From Janthinobacterium rivuli (GTDB taxonomy: Bacteria > Pseudomonadota > Gammaproteobacteria > Burkholderiales > Burkholderiaceae_D): a DNA stretch of 64,000 bases. Positions 37,361 through 47,063 of the stretch are shown one piece after another. The stretch lies in assembly GCF_029690045.1 (NCBI RefSeq), contig NZ_CP121464.1, forward strand, positions 5,704,001-5,768,000, given 5' to 3'. A program made the translations under genes and the position numbers. The notes beneath the pieces are model-generated. The model saw nothing but the letters and a program-made list of their open reading frames with translations, was not told the origin of the DNA and ran no database searches. Position 1 is the stretch's first letter. The number at the start of each line of letters is the position of its first letter.

Positions 37361-37783
37361 CTACTCAAAATGCCCGGCCAGGTGCTGCCGCACGGCCTCC
37401 AGCAGCGCCTCGCGCGCCAGCGGCTTGGCCAGGCAGGCGCTGGCGCCCGCCATGGCGCCGCGCGCGCGGTCGAACAAGCCTTCCTTCGACGACAGCATCA
37501 GCACCGGCGTGGCGTGGAAAGCCGCACTGGCCTTGATCAGCGCACAGGTGCGGTAGCCGTCCAGGCGCGGCATCACGATGTCGCACACGATCAGGGCCGG
37601 CTGGCAGTCGGCGATCTTGGCCAGGGCCGCAAAGCCGTTTTCCGCCACCACCACGCGATAACCGGCCTCGCCGAGGATCTTCGCGGCCGCGCTGCGTATC
37701 GTCGCGCTGTCGTCGATGACGAGGATCGTGGCGCTGGCACCCACGGCATCGGACGGCGCCGCGGGCAAAAAAGGACGCGTCAT
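37361..37783 (-). CDS. pilG: Response regulator PilG
   Basis: A stand-alone receiver of 140 residues with Asp24-Asp25, phosphoacceptor Asp68 (LIVCDIVMPRLDGYRT) and a KPLAREAL lysine motif. As the first gene of the cluster, with the motif VMPRLDGY typical of PilG, it is the likely regulator of pilus extension. I chose the ATG at 37783; an upstream in-frame start at 37816 would add 11 residues with no family match. The 34 bp gap to pilH suggests one operon reading to chpA. Confidence 0.88.
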   Translation of the reverse strand: MTRPFLPAAPSDAVGASATILVIDDSATIRSAAAKILGEAGYRVVVAENGFAALAKIADCQPALIVCDIVMPRLDGYRTCALIKASAAFHATPVLMLSSKEGLFDRARGAMAGASACLAKPLAREALLEAVRQHLAGHFE

Positions 37784-37867
37784 GTGATTATTCGACAATC
37801 TTTCATACGATAGCACAGGCAGCCGCGATACCTGCGTGCGGCAGCGGCATCCCGTGGAACTGATTGA

Positions 37868-38059
37868 TTACAGCGCCACCATCTCGAAATCATCCTTGCG
37901 CGCACCGCATTCAGGGCAGGTCCAGTTCATCGGAACATCGGCCCAACGCGTGCCGGGAGCGATGTCTTCGTCGGGCAGACCGGCCGCTTCATCATAAACC
38001 CAGCCGCAAATAAGACACATCCACGTTTGGAATTGCTGCGTTGTTTCGTTGCTACTCAC
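37868..38059 (-). CDS. Rubredoxin
   Basis: This small iron protein has two CxxCG-type knuckles, MCLICGWVYDE and WTCPECGARKDDF, which bind one iron through four cysteines and serve in electron transfer. The protein has 63 residues if started at GTG 38059, which has a good ribosome-binding site (GAAGGGTGG). An upstream in-frame TTG at 38080 is possible. It is transcribed divergently from the ThiD-like gene, an arrangement common in beta-proteobacteria. Confidence 0.93.
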   Translation of the reverse strand: MSSNETTQQFQTWMCLICGWVYDEAAGLPDEDIAPGTRWADVPMNWTCPECGARKDDFEMVAL

Positions 38060-38116
38060 GTTCTGCCACCCTTCAATCAAGTAAAATGCTGAATTAGGTA
38101 TCTTAATCTACCCGCC

Positions 38117-38974
38117 GTGCAAAACCAAACTTCTCCCCTCATATTAAGCTTCGGCGTGTCCGATCCGGTCGGCGCGATCGGCATCCAGGCCGATCTGGCC
38201 ACCTTTTCAGCCTTCGGCTGCCATGGCCTGTCCGTCACCACGGGCCTCTTGATCAGCGATACGGCGCGCGTGGAAGACGTGCAGGCGGTCGACCCGGACT
38301 GGGTTTCCGACCAGGCGCGCGTGCTGCTGGAAGACATGTCCGTGGCCGCCATCAAGATCGGCGCGCTGGGCAGCGTGGAAAACGTCACGGCCATCGCCGA
38401 AATCGTCTCCGACTATCCGAACGTGCCGCTGATCCTCGATCCCTTCATTTCGGCGCTGCCGGAACAGGGCATGGACGATGAAGATATTCTCACGGCCGTG
38501 CGCCAGCTGCTGATCCCGCAAACGACCCTGCTGGTGCTCTCGCCGGTGGAACTGGAGCGCCTGGCCGAGACCTGGCGCGACGCCGATCCGGACGACACCC
38601 TGCAAAACGACGTCGACTACCTGGTGGCGCTGGGCTGCGAATACGTGCTCGTCACCGGCATGCCGGCCGACGCCAGCAAGTCCGGCACGGGCGAAGGCAA
38701 GCTGCGCGCCAATACCCTGTTCGGCGAGGACGGCGTGGTGCGCCACGACGAATGGCAGCACCTGCCCGGCATCTTCAACGGCGCCGGCAGCACCCTGTCG
38801 GCGGCGGCTACCGCCCTGCTGGCCCTGGCGGAAAACGAAGACGACGTGCCGCAGGTGGTCGTGGCGGCGCAGGAATTCACGGCCGGCGCGCTGGCCCACG
38901 CGCAGCGCCACGGCATGGGCAAGCTGGTGCCGAACCGGCTGTTCCGGCAGCAGCGCCAGCGCGGCGCCCAATAA
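38117..38974 (+). CDS. thiD: ThiD-like hydroxymethylpyrimidine kinase family protein
   Basis: ThiD phosphorylates hydroxymethylpyrimidine (phosphate) in thiamine synthesis. The 285-residue ribokinase-fold protein starts with a GTG and has GIQADLATFSAFGCHG (22-37) as in ThiD. Two motifs are degraded. The opening glycine-rich loop reads SFGVSDPVGAIG, and the anion hole reads NGAGSTLSAA (221-230), placing Ser225 where ThiD has Cys and other ribokinases have a catalytic Asp. Activity is therefore doubtful, or the enzyme is specialised. The next gene is hemL, 59 bp downstream, and rubredoxin is divergent. Confidence 0.8.
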   Translation: MQNQTSPLILSFGVSDPVGAIGIQADLATFSAFGCHGLSVTTGLLISDTARVEDVQAVDPDWVSDQARVLLEDMSVAAIKIGALGSVENVTAIAEIVSDYPNVPLILDPFISALPEQGMDDEDILTAVRQLLIPQTTLLVLSPVELERLAETWRDADPDDTLQNDVDYLVALGCEYVLVTGMPADASKSGTGEGKLRANTLFGEDGVVRHDEWQHLPGIFNGAGSTLSAAATALLALAENEDDVPQVVVAAQEFTAGALAHAQRHGMGKLVPNRLFRQQRQRGAQ

Positions 38975-39033
38975 TTCTGTAGCAGACCAGACAGACGACA
39001 CAGACAACGATCCACTTTCAAGGCACGATTATC

Positions 39034-40323
39034 ATGACGACGACTTCACAGAACGACATCCTGTTTGCCCGCGCACAAAAAACCACGCCAGGCGGCGTCA
39101 ATTCGCCCGTGCGCGCCTTCCGCTCCGTCGGCGGCACGCCGCGCTTCATCACGCGCGCCGAAGGCCCCTACTTCTGGGACGCGGATGGCAAGCGCTATAT
39201 CGACTACATCGGTTCCTGGGGCCCGGCCATCGTCGGCCACGCCCACCCGGAAGTGGTGAAAGCGGTGCAGGATGCGGCCGCGCTTGGCCTGTCGTTCGGC
39301 GCGCCGACGGAAGGCGAAGTGCTGATGGCCGAGGAAATCACGCGCCTGGTGCCGTCGATCGAGCAGGTGCGCCTGGTGTCGTCGGGCACGGAAGCGACCA
39401 TGAGCGCCCTGCGCCTCGCGCGCGGCGCCACGGGACGCGACAAGATCGTCAAGTTCGAAGGCTGCTACCACGGCCACGCCGATTCGCTGCTGGTGAAAGC
39501 GGGCAGCGGCTTGCTCACCTTCGGCAACCCGACATCGGCCGGCGTGCCGGAAGATTTTGTGAAACACACTCTGGTGCTCGACTATAACAACGTGGAGCAG
39601 CTGAAAGACGCCTTCGACAGCTTCGGCGCGGACATCGCCTGCGTCATCGTCGAACCGGTGGCCGGCAACATGAACCTGGTGAAAGCCACGCCGGAGTTCC
39701 TGCAGGCGATGCGCGAGCTGTGCACGCAGCACGGCGCCCTGCTCATTTTCGATGAAGTCATGTGCGGCTTGCGCGTGGCTCTGGGCGGCGCGCAGGCGCT
39801 GTACGGCATCAAGCCGGACCTGACGGCCCTGGGCAAGGTGATCGGCGGCGGCATGCCGGTGGCGGCCTTCGGCGGCAGCGCGGCGCTGATGCACAACATG
39901 GCGCCGCTGGGCGCCGTCTACCAGGCCGGCACCCTGTCGGGCAACCCGGTCGCCGTGGCGGCCGGCATGGCCACCTTGAAACTGATCCAGCAGCCAGGCT
40001 TCTACGAGCAGCTGGGCGCCACGGCCAAGCGCCTGGCCGAAGGCCTGACCGCCGCCGCCAAAGAGGCCGGCGTGGTCTTCTGCGCCGACTACATCGGCGG
40101 CATGTTCGGCATCTATTTCAGCGCCACGCCGCCGACCAGCTACGCGGAAATGATGGCGGGCGACCGCAGCAAGTTCAACGCCTTCTTCCACGCCATGCTG
40201 GACGAAGGCGTGTACTTCGCACCCGCCGCCTTCGAAGCGGGCTTCGTCTCGGCGCAGCACGATGACGCCGTCATCGACGCCACCATCGCCGCCGCGCGCA
40301 AGGTGTTTGCCAAACTGGCATAA
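39034..40323 (+). CDS. hemL: Glutamate-1-semialdehyde 2,1-aminomutase
   Basis: HemL converts glutamate-1-semialdehyde to 5-aminolevulinate, the entry to tetrapyrrole synthesis in bacteria using the C5 pathway. The 429-residue PLP-dependent class III aminotransferase has the Schiff-base Lys268 in [16 protein letters not shown]. It also has [17 protein letters not shown] and the start [13 protein letters not shown], all diagnostic. It converges on a HAD phosphatase gene 5 bp away. Confidence 0.96.
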   Translation: MTTTSQNDILFARAQKTTPGGVNSPVRAFRSVGGTPRFITRAEGPYFWDADGKRYIDYIGSWGPAIVGHAHPEVVKAVQDAAALGLSFGAPTEGEVLMAEEITRLVPSIEQVRLVSSGTEATMSALRLARGATGRDKIVKFEGCYHGHADSLLVKAGSGLLTFGNPTSAGVPEDFVKHTLVLDYNNVEQLKDAFDSFGADIACVIVEPVAGNMNLVKATPEFLQAMRELCTQHGALLIFDEVMCGLRVALGGAQALYGIKPDLTALGKVIGGGMPVAAFGGSAALMHNMAPLGAVYQAGTLSGNPVAVAAGMATLKLIQQPGFYEQLGATAKRLAEGLTAAAKEAGVVFCADYIGGMFGIYFSATPPTSYAEMMAGDRSKFNAFFHAMLDEGVYFAPAAFEAGFVSAQHDDAVIDATIAAARKVFAKLA

Positions 40324-40328
40324 GCGTT

Positions 40329-41021
40329 TTACACGGCCGCGGTGTCCATCACCGCGGCCACCAGCGCCGGCAGCCTGGCCATGTCATTGAACACAAGAAG
40401 CGCGCCGGCCGTCTTCAGGCGCGCTTCCTGGCCGGCGGCGACATGCCCGCCGCCGATGAATCCCAATACCGTCATGCCCGCCGCCACGGCGGCCGTCACG
40501 CCCGTGACGCTGTCTTCCAGCACCAGGCACTGGCCTGGCGGCACGCCAAAGGCGGCCGCCGCCGCCAGGTACAGGCCCGGATGCGGCTTGGCATGGCCCA
40601 CCAGGTCCGGCGTAAACACCCGTCCGCCAAATAACGGTGCCATGCCGGTCCGCTCCAGCGCCGACCGCACGCGCGCGCCAGTATTATTCGACGCCACCGC
40701 TTTCGGCATATTGATGGCAGCCAGCGCCCGCAGCACGCCGGGCACGGCCCGCTGCAGCCGGTCGCAATCGGTTTCGACGCCCTGGCGGATCGCTGCGCAG
40801 ACATCCGGCGCCGGCGGCGCGAGACCCAGTTCGAGGAACACGCCGGTCAGCAGCGTCTCGAAGTTCTGTCCTTGCCGCGGCTGGATCAGGGCGACCAGCG
40901 GCGTATCGGCGGGCACGTACGGGCGCAGCTGCTTGAGCAGAGAAAACAAGGTCACGCTTTCGCTGTCGACCAGAACGCCATCACAATCGCTGATCAGGTG
41001 CGTCAAATAGACATCAGACAT
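40329..41021 (-). CDS. HAD-family phosphatase (copy 1, flanks the polyol locus)
   Basis: The 230-residue enzyme is a beta-phosphoglucomutase/YieH-like HAD phosphatase. Asp nucleophile motif ISDCDGVLVDSE is at residues 10-21, motif II at ASNNTGA, and motifs III/IV at KPHPGLYLAAAAAFG and VLEDSVTGV. The C-terminal half is almost identical to the second copy at 49351-50079, whereas the cap region (about 25-90) differs. It may clear off-pathway sugar phosphates made by the adjoining polyol pathway. It sits at the left edge of that locus, antisense to its operon. Confidence 0.88.
   Translation of the reverse strand: MSDVYLTHLISDCDGVLVDSESVTLFSLLKQLRPYVPADTPLVALIQPRQGQNFETLLTGVFLELGLAPPAPDVCAAIRQGVETDCDRLQRAVPGVLRALAAINMPKAVASNNTGARVRSALERTGMAPLFGGRVFTPDLVGHAKPHPGLYLAAAAAFGVPPGQCLVLEDSVTGVTAAVAAGMTVLGFIGGGHVAAGQEARLKTAGALLVFNDMARLPALVAAVMDTAAV
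40468..40547 (-). repeat. Long direct repeat, left copy (within HAD gene 1)
   Basis: This part of the HAD gene is nearly identical to 49502-49581. There are 32 matching bases, one mismatch, then 47 matching bases, inside a longer region of roughly 90% identity by eye. Both copies have the same orientation about 9 kb apart, so recombination between them would remove the regulator, importer and catabolic genes between. Confidence 0.85.
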
Positions 41022-41144
41022 ACGCTACTCGCATGGTGCTCTCCGGCATGGGTATTCTTGAAGGGACGCCGGCCCGGTCGCGGCCAGCCTGGCCAGCATA
41101 CAAGCGGCGCGGGGGCGGGCGCTACGTCAAAGACCCTGTTTTAT

Positions 41145-41160
41145 CGATACTATTTTGTGC
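41145..41160 (-). promoter_or_regulatory. Candidate operator, copy 1
   Basis: On the minus strand the site reads GCACAAAATAGTATCG, facing the HAD gene 124 bp away. It forms an imperfect inverted pair with the site at 41251-41265 and resembles 50196-50210. Likely bound by the AraC regulator encoded at 41486-42364; this is inference. Confidence 0.5.
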
Positions 41161-41250
41161 AATTGCCATCTTTTCCCGCCAACGTATTGCTCAGCAACAT
41201 TTGACGCAATGCACAAAATTTGACTACGTCTCCTCTGATGCAAGGAAAAT

Positions 41251-41265
41251 GCAAAAAAAGTATCG
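41251..41265 (+). promoter_or_regulatory. Candidate operator, copy 2
   Basis: The plus-strand site reads GCAAAAAAAGTATCG and faces the AraC gene, whose start is 220 bp downstream. It shares the core AAAA-x-GTATCG with copies at 41145-41160 and 50196-50210. Confidence 0.5.
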
Positions 41266-41485
41266 GTATACCCACATGGAATGAGTGGCCCCGCCGGGTT
41301 CGCCTGCATAGAATGGAACCATAAATCAAAAACACGCCCGGCCGGCAACAGGGTCGAAGCGCACGGTAACCCAGCAGGAGACACGTCATGCCACGCATCC
41401 GCCTCGCCCCGTTTACGCTTTGCCGCCACCGCGCTGTTTCTCTTTTTCCCGCCGTCACCGGCTAAGCGGCGCGAGGGAGCACATC

Positions 41486-42364
41486 ATGAAACCCGATCTC
41501 GAAGTCGTCCGCGTGCCCGCCGATGAATCGTTTACAGCCTGGTCGCACGGCTACCCTTACCGCACCGTGCGCTGGCACTTTCATCCCGAATATGAAATCC
41601 AGCTGATCACCGACACCAGCGGCAAGTACTTCGTCGGCGACTATATCGGCGATTTCGAGCCGGGCAACCTGGTCATGTCCGGCCCCAACCTGCCGCATAA
41701 CTGGGTCAGCGAGCTGCCCGATAACCAGCCCGTGCCGCAGCGTTGCCTGATCCTGCAATTCACGGCCGAATTCATGGCCAAGGCCATCGCCGCCTTCCCG
41801 GAATTGCAGCCGGTCGTGACCCTGCTGGACGAATCGCGCAGCGGCCTGCTGTTTACGCCGGAGGCCGGCGCCGCCGCCAGGCCCCTGATGCAGGCCTTGC
41901 TGGAAGCGCGCGGCTGCCGCCGGGTCATGCTGTTCCTGTCGCTGCTGGACCTGCTGCTGCACGACAGCGAGCGCCGCAAGCTGTCCAGCCCCAGCTACCT
42001 GCCCGATCCGCACAGCTATATGGCATCGAAGATCAACCTGGCGCTGGCCTACATCGGCAAGAACCTGTCGACCGACTTGCGCGAATCGGAACTGGCGGAG
42101 CTGATCGGACAAAACGTCAGCTCCTTCTCGCGCTCGTTCAGCAAGCACACGGGAATTTCCTTTGTGCAATACGTGAACTTGCTGCGCATCAAACTGTCCT
42201 GCGAAATGCTCAGCAACAGCGCCTTGAGCATCACAGACATCTGCTATCAGGTGGGCTTTAACAATCTGTCCAATTTCAACCGCCAGTTCCTCGCGCACAA
42301 GGGCATTTCACCGTCGAAATTCCGCCGCTACGACGGCTTGAAAACGGCGGCCCCAGGCACCTGA
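41486..42364 (+). CDS. AraC-family regulator of the polyol operon
   Basis: The 292-residue protein has an N-terminal cupin sensor (WHFHPEYEIQLITDTSGKYFVGD and GPNLPHNWVSE, about residues 30-75). Its C-terminal AraC domain (about 185-285) contains SELAELIGQNVSSFSRSFSKH and ITDICYQVGFNNLSNFNRQF. This layout is common in regulators of sugar and sugar-alcohol use. It immediately precedes the ABC importer genes in the same direction. I set the ATG at 41486; the open frame upstream has no cupin similarity. Confidence 0.92.
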   Translation: MKPDLEVVRVPADESFTAWSHGYPYRTVRWHFHPEYEIQLITDTSGKYFVGDYIGDFEPGNLVMSGPNLPHNWVSELPDNQPVPQRCLILQFTAEFMAKAIAAFPELQPVVTLLDESRSGLLFTPEAGAAARPLMQALLEARGCRRVMLFLSLLDLLLHDSERRKLSSPSYLPDPHSYMASKINLALAYIGKNLSTDLRESELAELIGQNVSSFSRSFSKHTGISFVQYVNLLRIKLSCEMLSNSALSITDICYQVGFNNLSNFNRQFLAHKGISPSKFRRYDGLKTAAPGT

Positions 42365-42449
42365 CTCCCTTTTTCACGCTTCATGCCCCGGCAGCAGGCA
42401 AGGCAAGGCTGCCACGACACCCAAAATCCATACTAAAAACCAGGAGACG

Positions 42450-43367
42450 ATGATGTTGAAAAGAAAATTGCTGGCCCTGTCCACGACCGCCCTGTGCGCC
42501 GCCAGCCTGTCCGTGAGCGCCAGCGCCGCGCCGCTGAAGATCGGCATGTCCTTCCAGGAACTCAACAACCCGTATTTCATCACAATGAAAAAGGCGCTGG
42601 AAGAGGCGGCCGCCAGCATCGGCGCCACGGTGGTGATCACCGATGCGCGCCACGACGTGGCCAAGCAGACGAGCGACGTGGAAGACATGATCCAGAAAAA
42701 GATCGACATCCTGCTGCTCAACCCCACCGATTCGGTCGGCATCCAGTCGGCCGTCAAGGCGGCCAAGGCGGCCGGCGTGATCGTCGTCGCCGTCGATGCG
42801 AATGCCAACGGCCCCGTCGATTCCTTCGTCGGCTCGAAAAATTTCAATGCGGGCCAGCTGGCCTGCACCTACCTGGCCAAGAGTCTGGATGGCAAGGGCG
42901 ACGTGGCGATCCTCGACGGCATCCCCGTCGTGCCCATCCTGGAGCGGGTGCGCGGCTGCAAGGATGCGCTGGCAGCCTTTCCTGGCATCAAGATCGTCAG
43001 CACCCAGAACGGCAAGCAGGAACGCGACCAGGCCTTGACGGTCACGGAAAACATCCTGCAGGCGCAGCCCAAGCTGAAAGGCATTTTCAGCGTCAACGAT
43101 GGCGGCGCCATGGGCGCGCTGTCGGCCATCGAAGCGAGCGGCAAGGACGTGAAACTGACCAGTGTGGACGGCGCGCCGGAAGCCATCAAGGCGATGCTCA
43201 AGCCCAATTCCAGGTTCATCGCCACGGCCGCCCAGTACCCGCGCGACCAGGTGCGCCTGGCGCTGGCCATCGCCATGGCAAAAAAATGGGGCGCCAACGT
43301 GCCGGCGCAAGTGCCGGTCGACGTCAAGCTGGTGGACAAGGCAGGCGCCAAGTCCTTCAGCTGGTAA
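42450..43367 (+). CDS. Sugar/polyol ABC transporter substrate-binding protein (RbsB-like)
   Basis: This 305-residue periplasmic binding protein has a Sec signal peptide ([20 protein letters not shown], cleaved near Ala25-Ala27). The mature part begins [14 protein letters not shown] and has the type I binding fold with [19 protein letters not shown] and SVDGAPEAI. It belongs to the ribose/xylitol-type (CUT2) group. A strong ribosome-binding site (GGAGA) precedes the ATG. A 7-bp hairpin follows the gene, which could raise its mRNA level over the ATPase and permease genes. The ligand is probably a pentose, pentitol or tetritol. Confidence 0.9.
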   Translation: MMLKRKLLALSTTALCAASLSVSASAAPLKIGMSFQELNNPYFITMKKALEEAAASIGATVVITDARHDVAKQTSDVEDMIQKKIDILLLNPTDSVGIQSAVKAAKAAGVIVVAVDANANGPVDSFVGSKNFNAGQLACTYLAKSLDGKGDVAILDGIPVVPILERVRGCKDALAAFPGIKIVSTQNGKQERDQALTVTENILQAQPKLKGIFSVNDGGAMGALSAIEASGKDVKLTSVDGAPEAIKAMLKPNSRFIATAAQYPRDQVRLALAIAMAKKWGANVPAQVPVDVKLVDKAGAKSFSW

Positions 43368-43392
43368 GGGCAGCGGCCACCGTGCCTGCCCA

Positions 43393-43415
43393 CTCCCGCG
43401 GCCTGGCTGCGGGAG
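43393..43415 (+). terminator. Intercistronic hairpin between binding-protein and ATPase genes
   Basis: CTCCCGC (43393-43399) and GCGGGAG (43409-43415) form a perfect 7-bp stem with a 9-nt loop. It is 26 bp after the binding-protein stop and 26 bp before the ATPase ATG. No T-run follows, so it is more likely an mRNA-stabilising or partial-termination hairpin than a full terminator. Confidence 0.5.
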
Positions 43416-43440
43416 CTTCACCGTTACTCCGGATCCCACC

Positions 43441-44937
43441 ATGCAGACGATCTTGCAGCTACAAAACATCACCAAAGGTTTCCCCGGCGTGAAAGCCTTG
43501 AACGACATTAACCTGAGCATTCGTCAGGGCGAAATCCACGCCTTGCTCGGTGAAAATGGCGCCGGCAAGTCAACCCTGATGAAAATTCTCAGCGGCATCT
43601 ACCGGCCCGACGCGGGCAACATCGTGGTCGATGGCCAGCCCTGCGATTTTCACAGCTACAACGACGCCATCGCCGCCGGCATCGCCATCATCTTCCAGGA
43701 GTTTTCCCTGGTGCCCTACCTGAATGCGGTGGAAAACATCTTCCTGGGACGCGAGCGGACGAATGCCCTGGGCTTGCTGTCGAAAAAAGCCATGCGGCAG
43801 GAAGCGGCAGCCATCTTCGCGCGCCTGAACATCGCCATCGACCTGTCGGCCGAAGTCAGCCAGCTCAGCATTGCCCAGCAGCAGTTCGTGGAAATCGGCA
43901 AGGCCCTTTCGCTCAATGCCCGCATCCTGATCCTCGACGAACCGACGGCCACGCTGACACCCAGCGAAGCGGGGCAGCTGTTTGCCATCATGCGCGAACT
44001 GCGCCAGCAAGGCGTGGCGATGATCTTCATTTCGCATCACATGGAAGAGATTTTCGACGTGTGCGACCGCATCACCGTGCTGCGCGATGGCCAGTACGTG
44101 GGCATGACGGACGTGGCCGCCACCGATATCGGCCAGCTGGTGGAAATGATGGTCGGGCGCAAGCTGGAAGCGAACTTCCCCGCCAAGCCGGCGCGCCCCG
44201 CCTCGCCCGCCATCGTGCTCGACGCCCGCGACGTGCGCCTGAGCAAGGATGGCCCCGCCAACAGCTTCCAGCTGCAGCAGGGCGAAATCCTCGGCTTTGC
44301 CGGCCTGGTCGGTTCGGGCCGCACGGAACTGGCGCTGGCCGTGATGGGCGCCCACCCGGCCTGGCACAAGGAGATCCGCATCCACGGCAAGCGCGCCCGC
44401 CTGCGCGATCCGGCCGATGCCTTGCGCCACGGCATAGGCCTGTTGCCGGAAAGCCGCAAGACCGAAGGACTGATCCTCGATTTCAGCATCACGGAAAACA
44501 TGTCCATCAATAACCTGGGGAAATACACGGGTGCGGGCCTGATACGCCGCCCCGCCGAGCTGGCCGCCACGCGGGCCATGATGGCCAAGGTGGGCGTCAA
44601 GGCCCCCGGCCCCGGTACGCGCGTGGGCACCCTGAGCGGCGGCAACCAGCAAAAAGTGGTGATCGCCCGCTGGCTCAACCATCACTGCAAGATCCTCATC
44701 TTCGACGAGCCCACGCGCGGCATCGACGTGGGCGCCAAGGCGGAAATCTACCGCCTGATGCGCGCCCTCACCAGCGATGGCTATTCCATCATTCTGATTT
44801 CATCGGAACTGCCGGAAATCACCGGCATGTGCGACAGGGTCGCCGTGTTCAAGCAGGGCGCCATCGTGGCCATGCTGGAAGGCACGTCCATTCACTCCAG
44901 CGAGGTAATGCGCCATGCAACAGCCGGTCAACACTGA
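43441..44937 (+). CDS. Sugar/polyol ABC transporter ATP-binding protein (RbsA-like, dual)
   Basis: The 498-residue protein has two fused ATPase halves typical of CUT2 sugar importers. The first has Walker [10 protein letters not shown] (38-46) and signature [15 protein letters not shown]. The second half has a degenerate Walker [10 protein letters not shown] but a full signature [15 protein letters not shown] and Walker [13 protein letters not shown]. The ATG at 43441 is the right start. Its end overlaps the permease gene by 23 bp. Confidence 0.94.
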   Translation: MQTILQLQNITKGFPGVKALNDINLSIRQGEIHALLGENGAGKSTLMKILSGIYRPDAGNIVVDGQPCDFHSYNDAIAAGIAIIFQEFSLVPYLNAVENIFLGRERTNALGLLSKKAMRQEAAAIFARLNIAIDLSAEVSQLSIAQQQFVEIGKALSLNARILILDEPTATLTPSEAGQLFAIMRELRQQGVAMIFISHHMEEIFDVCDRITVLRDGQYVGMTDVAATDIGQLVEMMVGRKLEANFPAKPARPASPAIVLDARDVRLSKDGPANSFQLQQGEILGFAGLVGSGRTELALAVMGAHPAWHKEIRIHGKRARLRDPADALRHGIGLLPESRKTEGLILDFSITENMSINNLGKYTGAGLIRRPAELAATRAMMAKVGVKAPGPGTRVGTLSGGNQQKVVIARWLNHHCKILIFDEPTRGIDVGAKAEIYRLMRALTSDGYSIILISSELPEITGMCDRVAVFKQGAIVAMLEGTSIHSSEVMRHATAGQH

Positions 44938-45922
44938 ATCCCTCGCGGCGCCGCGCCGCCCCGCCCCTCCCCTGCCAGCCAGGCGCCTGTGGGGCATGCT
45001 GAAGCAGTCGCCCGCCTTCCTGCCGCTGCTGGGCCTGCTGCTGGTGTCGGCCGCGATGGCGGCCACCACCGACCATTTCTTTTCCAGCGATAACCTGGTC
45101 AATATCGCGCGGCAAGTGTCGATCAACGCCATCATCGCCGTCGGCATGACGTGCGCCATCCTCAGCGGCGGCATCGACCTGTCCGTCGGCTCCGTGATGG
45201 CGCTGACGGGCACCTTGACGGCGGGCCTGATGGTGGCCGGCCTGCCGCCCGGGCTGGCCATCGCGGCCGGCCTGGCCGTGGGCATCGCCTTTGGCGTGGG
45301 CAATGGCTTCTTTGTCGCCTACGCCAGGATGCCGCCGATTATCGTCACCCTGGCCACCATGGGTATCGCGCGCGGACTGGCCCTGCTGTACACGGGCGGC
45401 TACCCGATCAACGACTTGCCGGACTGGTTCGAATTCTTTGGCCGCGGCAATGTGCTGGGAGTGCAGACGCCGATCCTGGCCATGCTGCTGGTCTTCCTCG
45501 TCGCCTATGTGCTGCTCGACCATACGCCGCTGGGCCGCTATATCTACGCCATCGGCGGCAACGAGGAAGCGACGCGCCTGAGCGGCGTGCGCGTGGCGCG
45601 CTACAAGCTGCTGGTGTATGCCATCAGCGGCGGCACGGCCGCCATCGCGGGCCTGGTGCTCACGTCGCGCCTGATGAGCGGCCAGCCGAACGCCGGCATC
45701 GGCTTCGAACTGGACGCGATTGCCGCCGTCGTCATGGGCGGCACGGCCATCACGGGCGGACGCGGCTCCATCGTCGGCACCCTGATCGGCGCCGTCATGC
45801 TCGGCGTGCTGAATAACGGCCTGAACATGATGGGCGTCTCGCCCTACCTGCAAAACATCATCAAGGGCGTGATCATCCTGCTCGCCATTTACATCAGCCG
45901 CAACAGCAGCAAGCGCGCCTGA
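44915..45922 (+). CDS. Sugar/polyol ABC transporter permease (RbsC-like)
   Basis: The 335-residue inner-membrane protein has about eight to ten hydrophobic segments. Its CUT2 signatures include [22 protein letters not shown] and [12 protein letters not shown], followed by [15 protein letters not shown]. The first 35 residues form an Ala/Pro/Arg-rich cytoplasmic extension, longer than usual for RbsC. The gene begins inside the end of the ATPase gene, so translation is coupled. It completes the importer. Confidence 0.93.
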   Translation: MQQPVNTESLAAPRRPAPPLPARRLWGMLKQSPAFLPLLGLLLVSAAMAATTDHFFSSDNLVNIARQVSINAIIAVGMTCAILSGGIDLSVGSVMALTGTLTAGLMVAGLPPGLAIAAGLAVGIAFGVGNGFFVAYARMPPIIVTLATMGIARGLALLYTGGYPINDLPDWFEFFGRGNVLGVQTPILAMLLVFLVAYVLLDHTPLGRYIYAIGGNEEATRLSGVRVARYKLLVYAISGGTAAIAGLVLTSRLMSGQPNAGIGFELDAIAAVVMGGTAITGGRGSIVGTLIGAVMLGVLNNGLNMMGVSPYLQNIIKGVIILLAIYISRNSSKRA

Positions 45923-45958
45923 CCATCGCCTGACCACCTTTACCACCTGGAGCCTGCC

Positions 45959-47050
45959 ATGAAGTACACCGAAGTCGAGATGCAAGCCGTCGTTTGCCAC
46001 GGTCCGAAAGATTACCGCCTGCAAAAGATCAGCCGCCCGAAGCCACGCCTGAACGAGTTGCTGATCCGCATCGCCGCCTGCGGCATCTGCGCCAGCGACT
46101 GCAAATGCCACTCGGGCGCCGCCATGTTCTGGGGCGGCGACGGCCAGCCGTCGTGGGTCAAGCCGCCGGTGATCCCCGGCCACGAATTCTTCGGCTACGT
46201 GGTCGAGGCGGGAGAGCACGGCGAGGAACACTTTGGCGTGAAGGTGGGCGACCGCATCATTGCCGAGCAGATCGTGCCTTGCGGCAAGTGCCGCTTTTGC
46301 AAATCGGGCAAATATTGGATGTGCGAAGTGCACAATATCTTCGGCTTCCAGCGCGAAGTGGCCGATGGCGGCATGGCTGAATACATGCGCATCCCGCCCA
46401 CCGCCCTCGTGCATAAAATTCCCGAGAGCATTTCGCTGGAAGACGCGGCCATCATCGAGCCGATGGCGTGCGCCATCCACACGGTCAACCGCGCCGAAGT
46501 GCAGCTCGACGACGTGGTGGTAATCGCCGGCGCCGGGCCGCTGGGCCTGATGATGACGCAGATCGCCGCCCTGAAGACGCCGAAAAAACTGGTGGTGATC
46601 GACATGGTGCCGGAGCGCCTGGCGCTGGCGCGCGAGTATGGCGCCCACGTCACCATCAATCCCGCCACCGACGATGCGCTGGCCATCATCCACGGCTTGA
46701 CGGACGGCTACGGCTGCGATGTGTATATCGAGACGACGGGCGTGCCGGCCGGCGTGACGCAGGGCTTGAATGTGATTCGCAAGCTGGGCCGCTTCGTCGA
46801 ATTCAGCGTCTTCGGCAAGGAAACCAGCGCCGACTGGTCCATCATCGGCGACCGCAAGGAACTCGACGTGCGCGGCGCCCACCTGGGACCGTATTGCTAC
46901 CCGGTCGCCATCGACCTGCTCGAACGCGGACTGGTCACGTCGAAAGGCATCGTCACGCACGACTTTCCGCTGGAAGACTGGGAGCAGGCGTTCGCGCTGG
47001 CCAACTCGCTCGATTCCATCAAGGTATTGCTGAAGCCAGCGCAACATTAA
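45959..47050 (+). CDS. Zinc-dependent polyol dehydrogenase (MDR family)
   Basis: The 363-residue medium-chain dehydrogenase should oxidise a sugar alcohol to a ketose with NAD+. Probable catalytic zinc ligands are Cys44 (GICASD) and His75-Glu76 (GHE). A structural zinc lobe uses Cys108, Cys111, Cys114 and Cys122 (CGKCRFCKSGKYWMC). A Rossmann motif GAGPLG follows. The C-terminal segment DWSIIGDRKELDVRGAH resembles, from memory, erythritol/L-threitol dehydrogenases, but xylitol or arabitol remain possible. It is the first catabolic gene after the importer, 36 bp downstream. Confidence 0.88.
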   Translation: MKYTEVEMQAVVCHGPKDYRLQKISRPKPRLNELLIRIAACGICASDCKCHSGAAMFWGGDGQPSWVKPPVIPGHEFFGYVVEAGEHGEEHFGVKVGDRIIAEQIVPCGKCRFCKSGKYWMCEVHNIFGFQREVADGGMAEYMRIPPTALVHKIPESISLEDAAIIEPMACAIHTVNRAEVQLDDVVVIAGAGPLGLMMTQIAALKTPKKLVVIDMVPERLALAREYGAHVTINPATDDALAIIHGLTDGYGCDVYIETTGVPAGVTQGLNVIRKLGRFVEFSVFGKETSADWSIIGDRKELDVRGAHLGPYCYPVAIDLLERGLVTSKGIVTHDFPLEDWEQAFALANSLDSIKVLLKPAQH

Positions 47051-47063
47051 CGGGGAAACCGGC

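Larger units (their letters stand above)
41022..41485. other. Regulatory intergenic region between HAD gene 1 and the AraC gene
   Basis: No convincing gene was seen in these 464 bp. They hold two inward-facing copies of a 15-16 bp motif (41145-41160 and 41251-41265) and an 8-bp palindrome TATCGATA at 41142-41149. The middle (41125-41280) is AT-rich compared with both flanks and most likely contains the divergent promoters. Short reading frames here lack ribosome-binding sites or similarity. Confidence 0.6.

Noticed and set aside
41033..41284. A small protein gene in the intergenic region before the AraC gene
   Set aside because: No ribosome-binding site, no similarity, and it spans the candidate operators.
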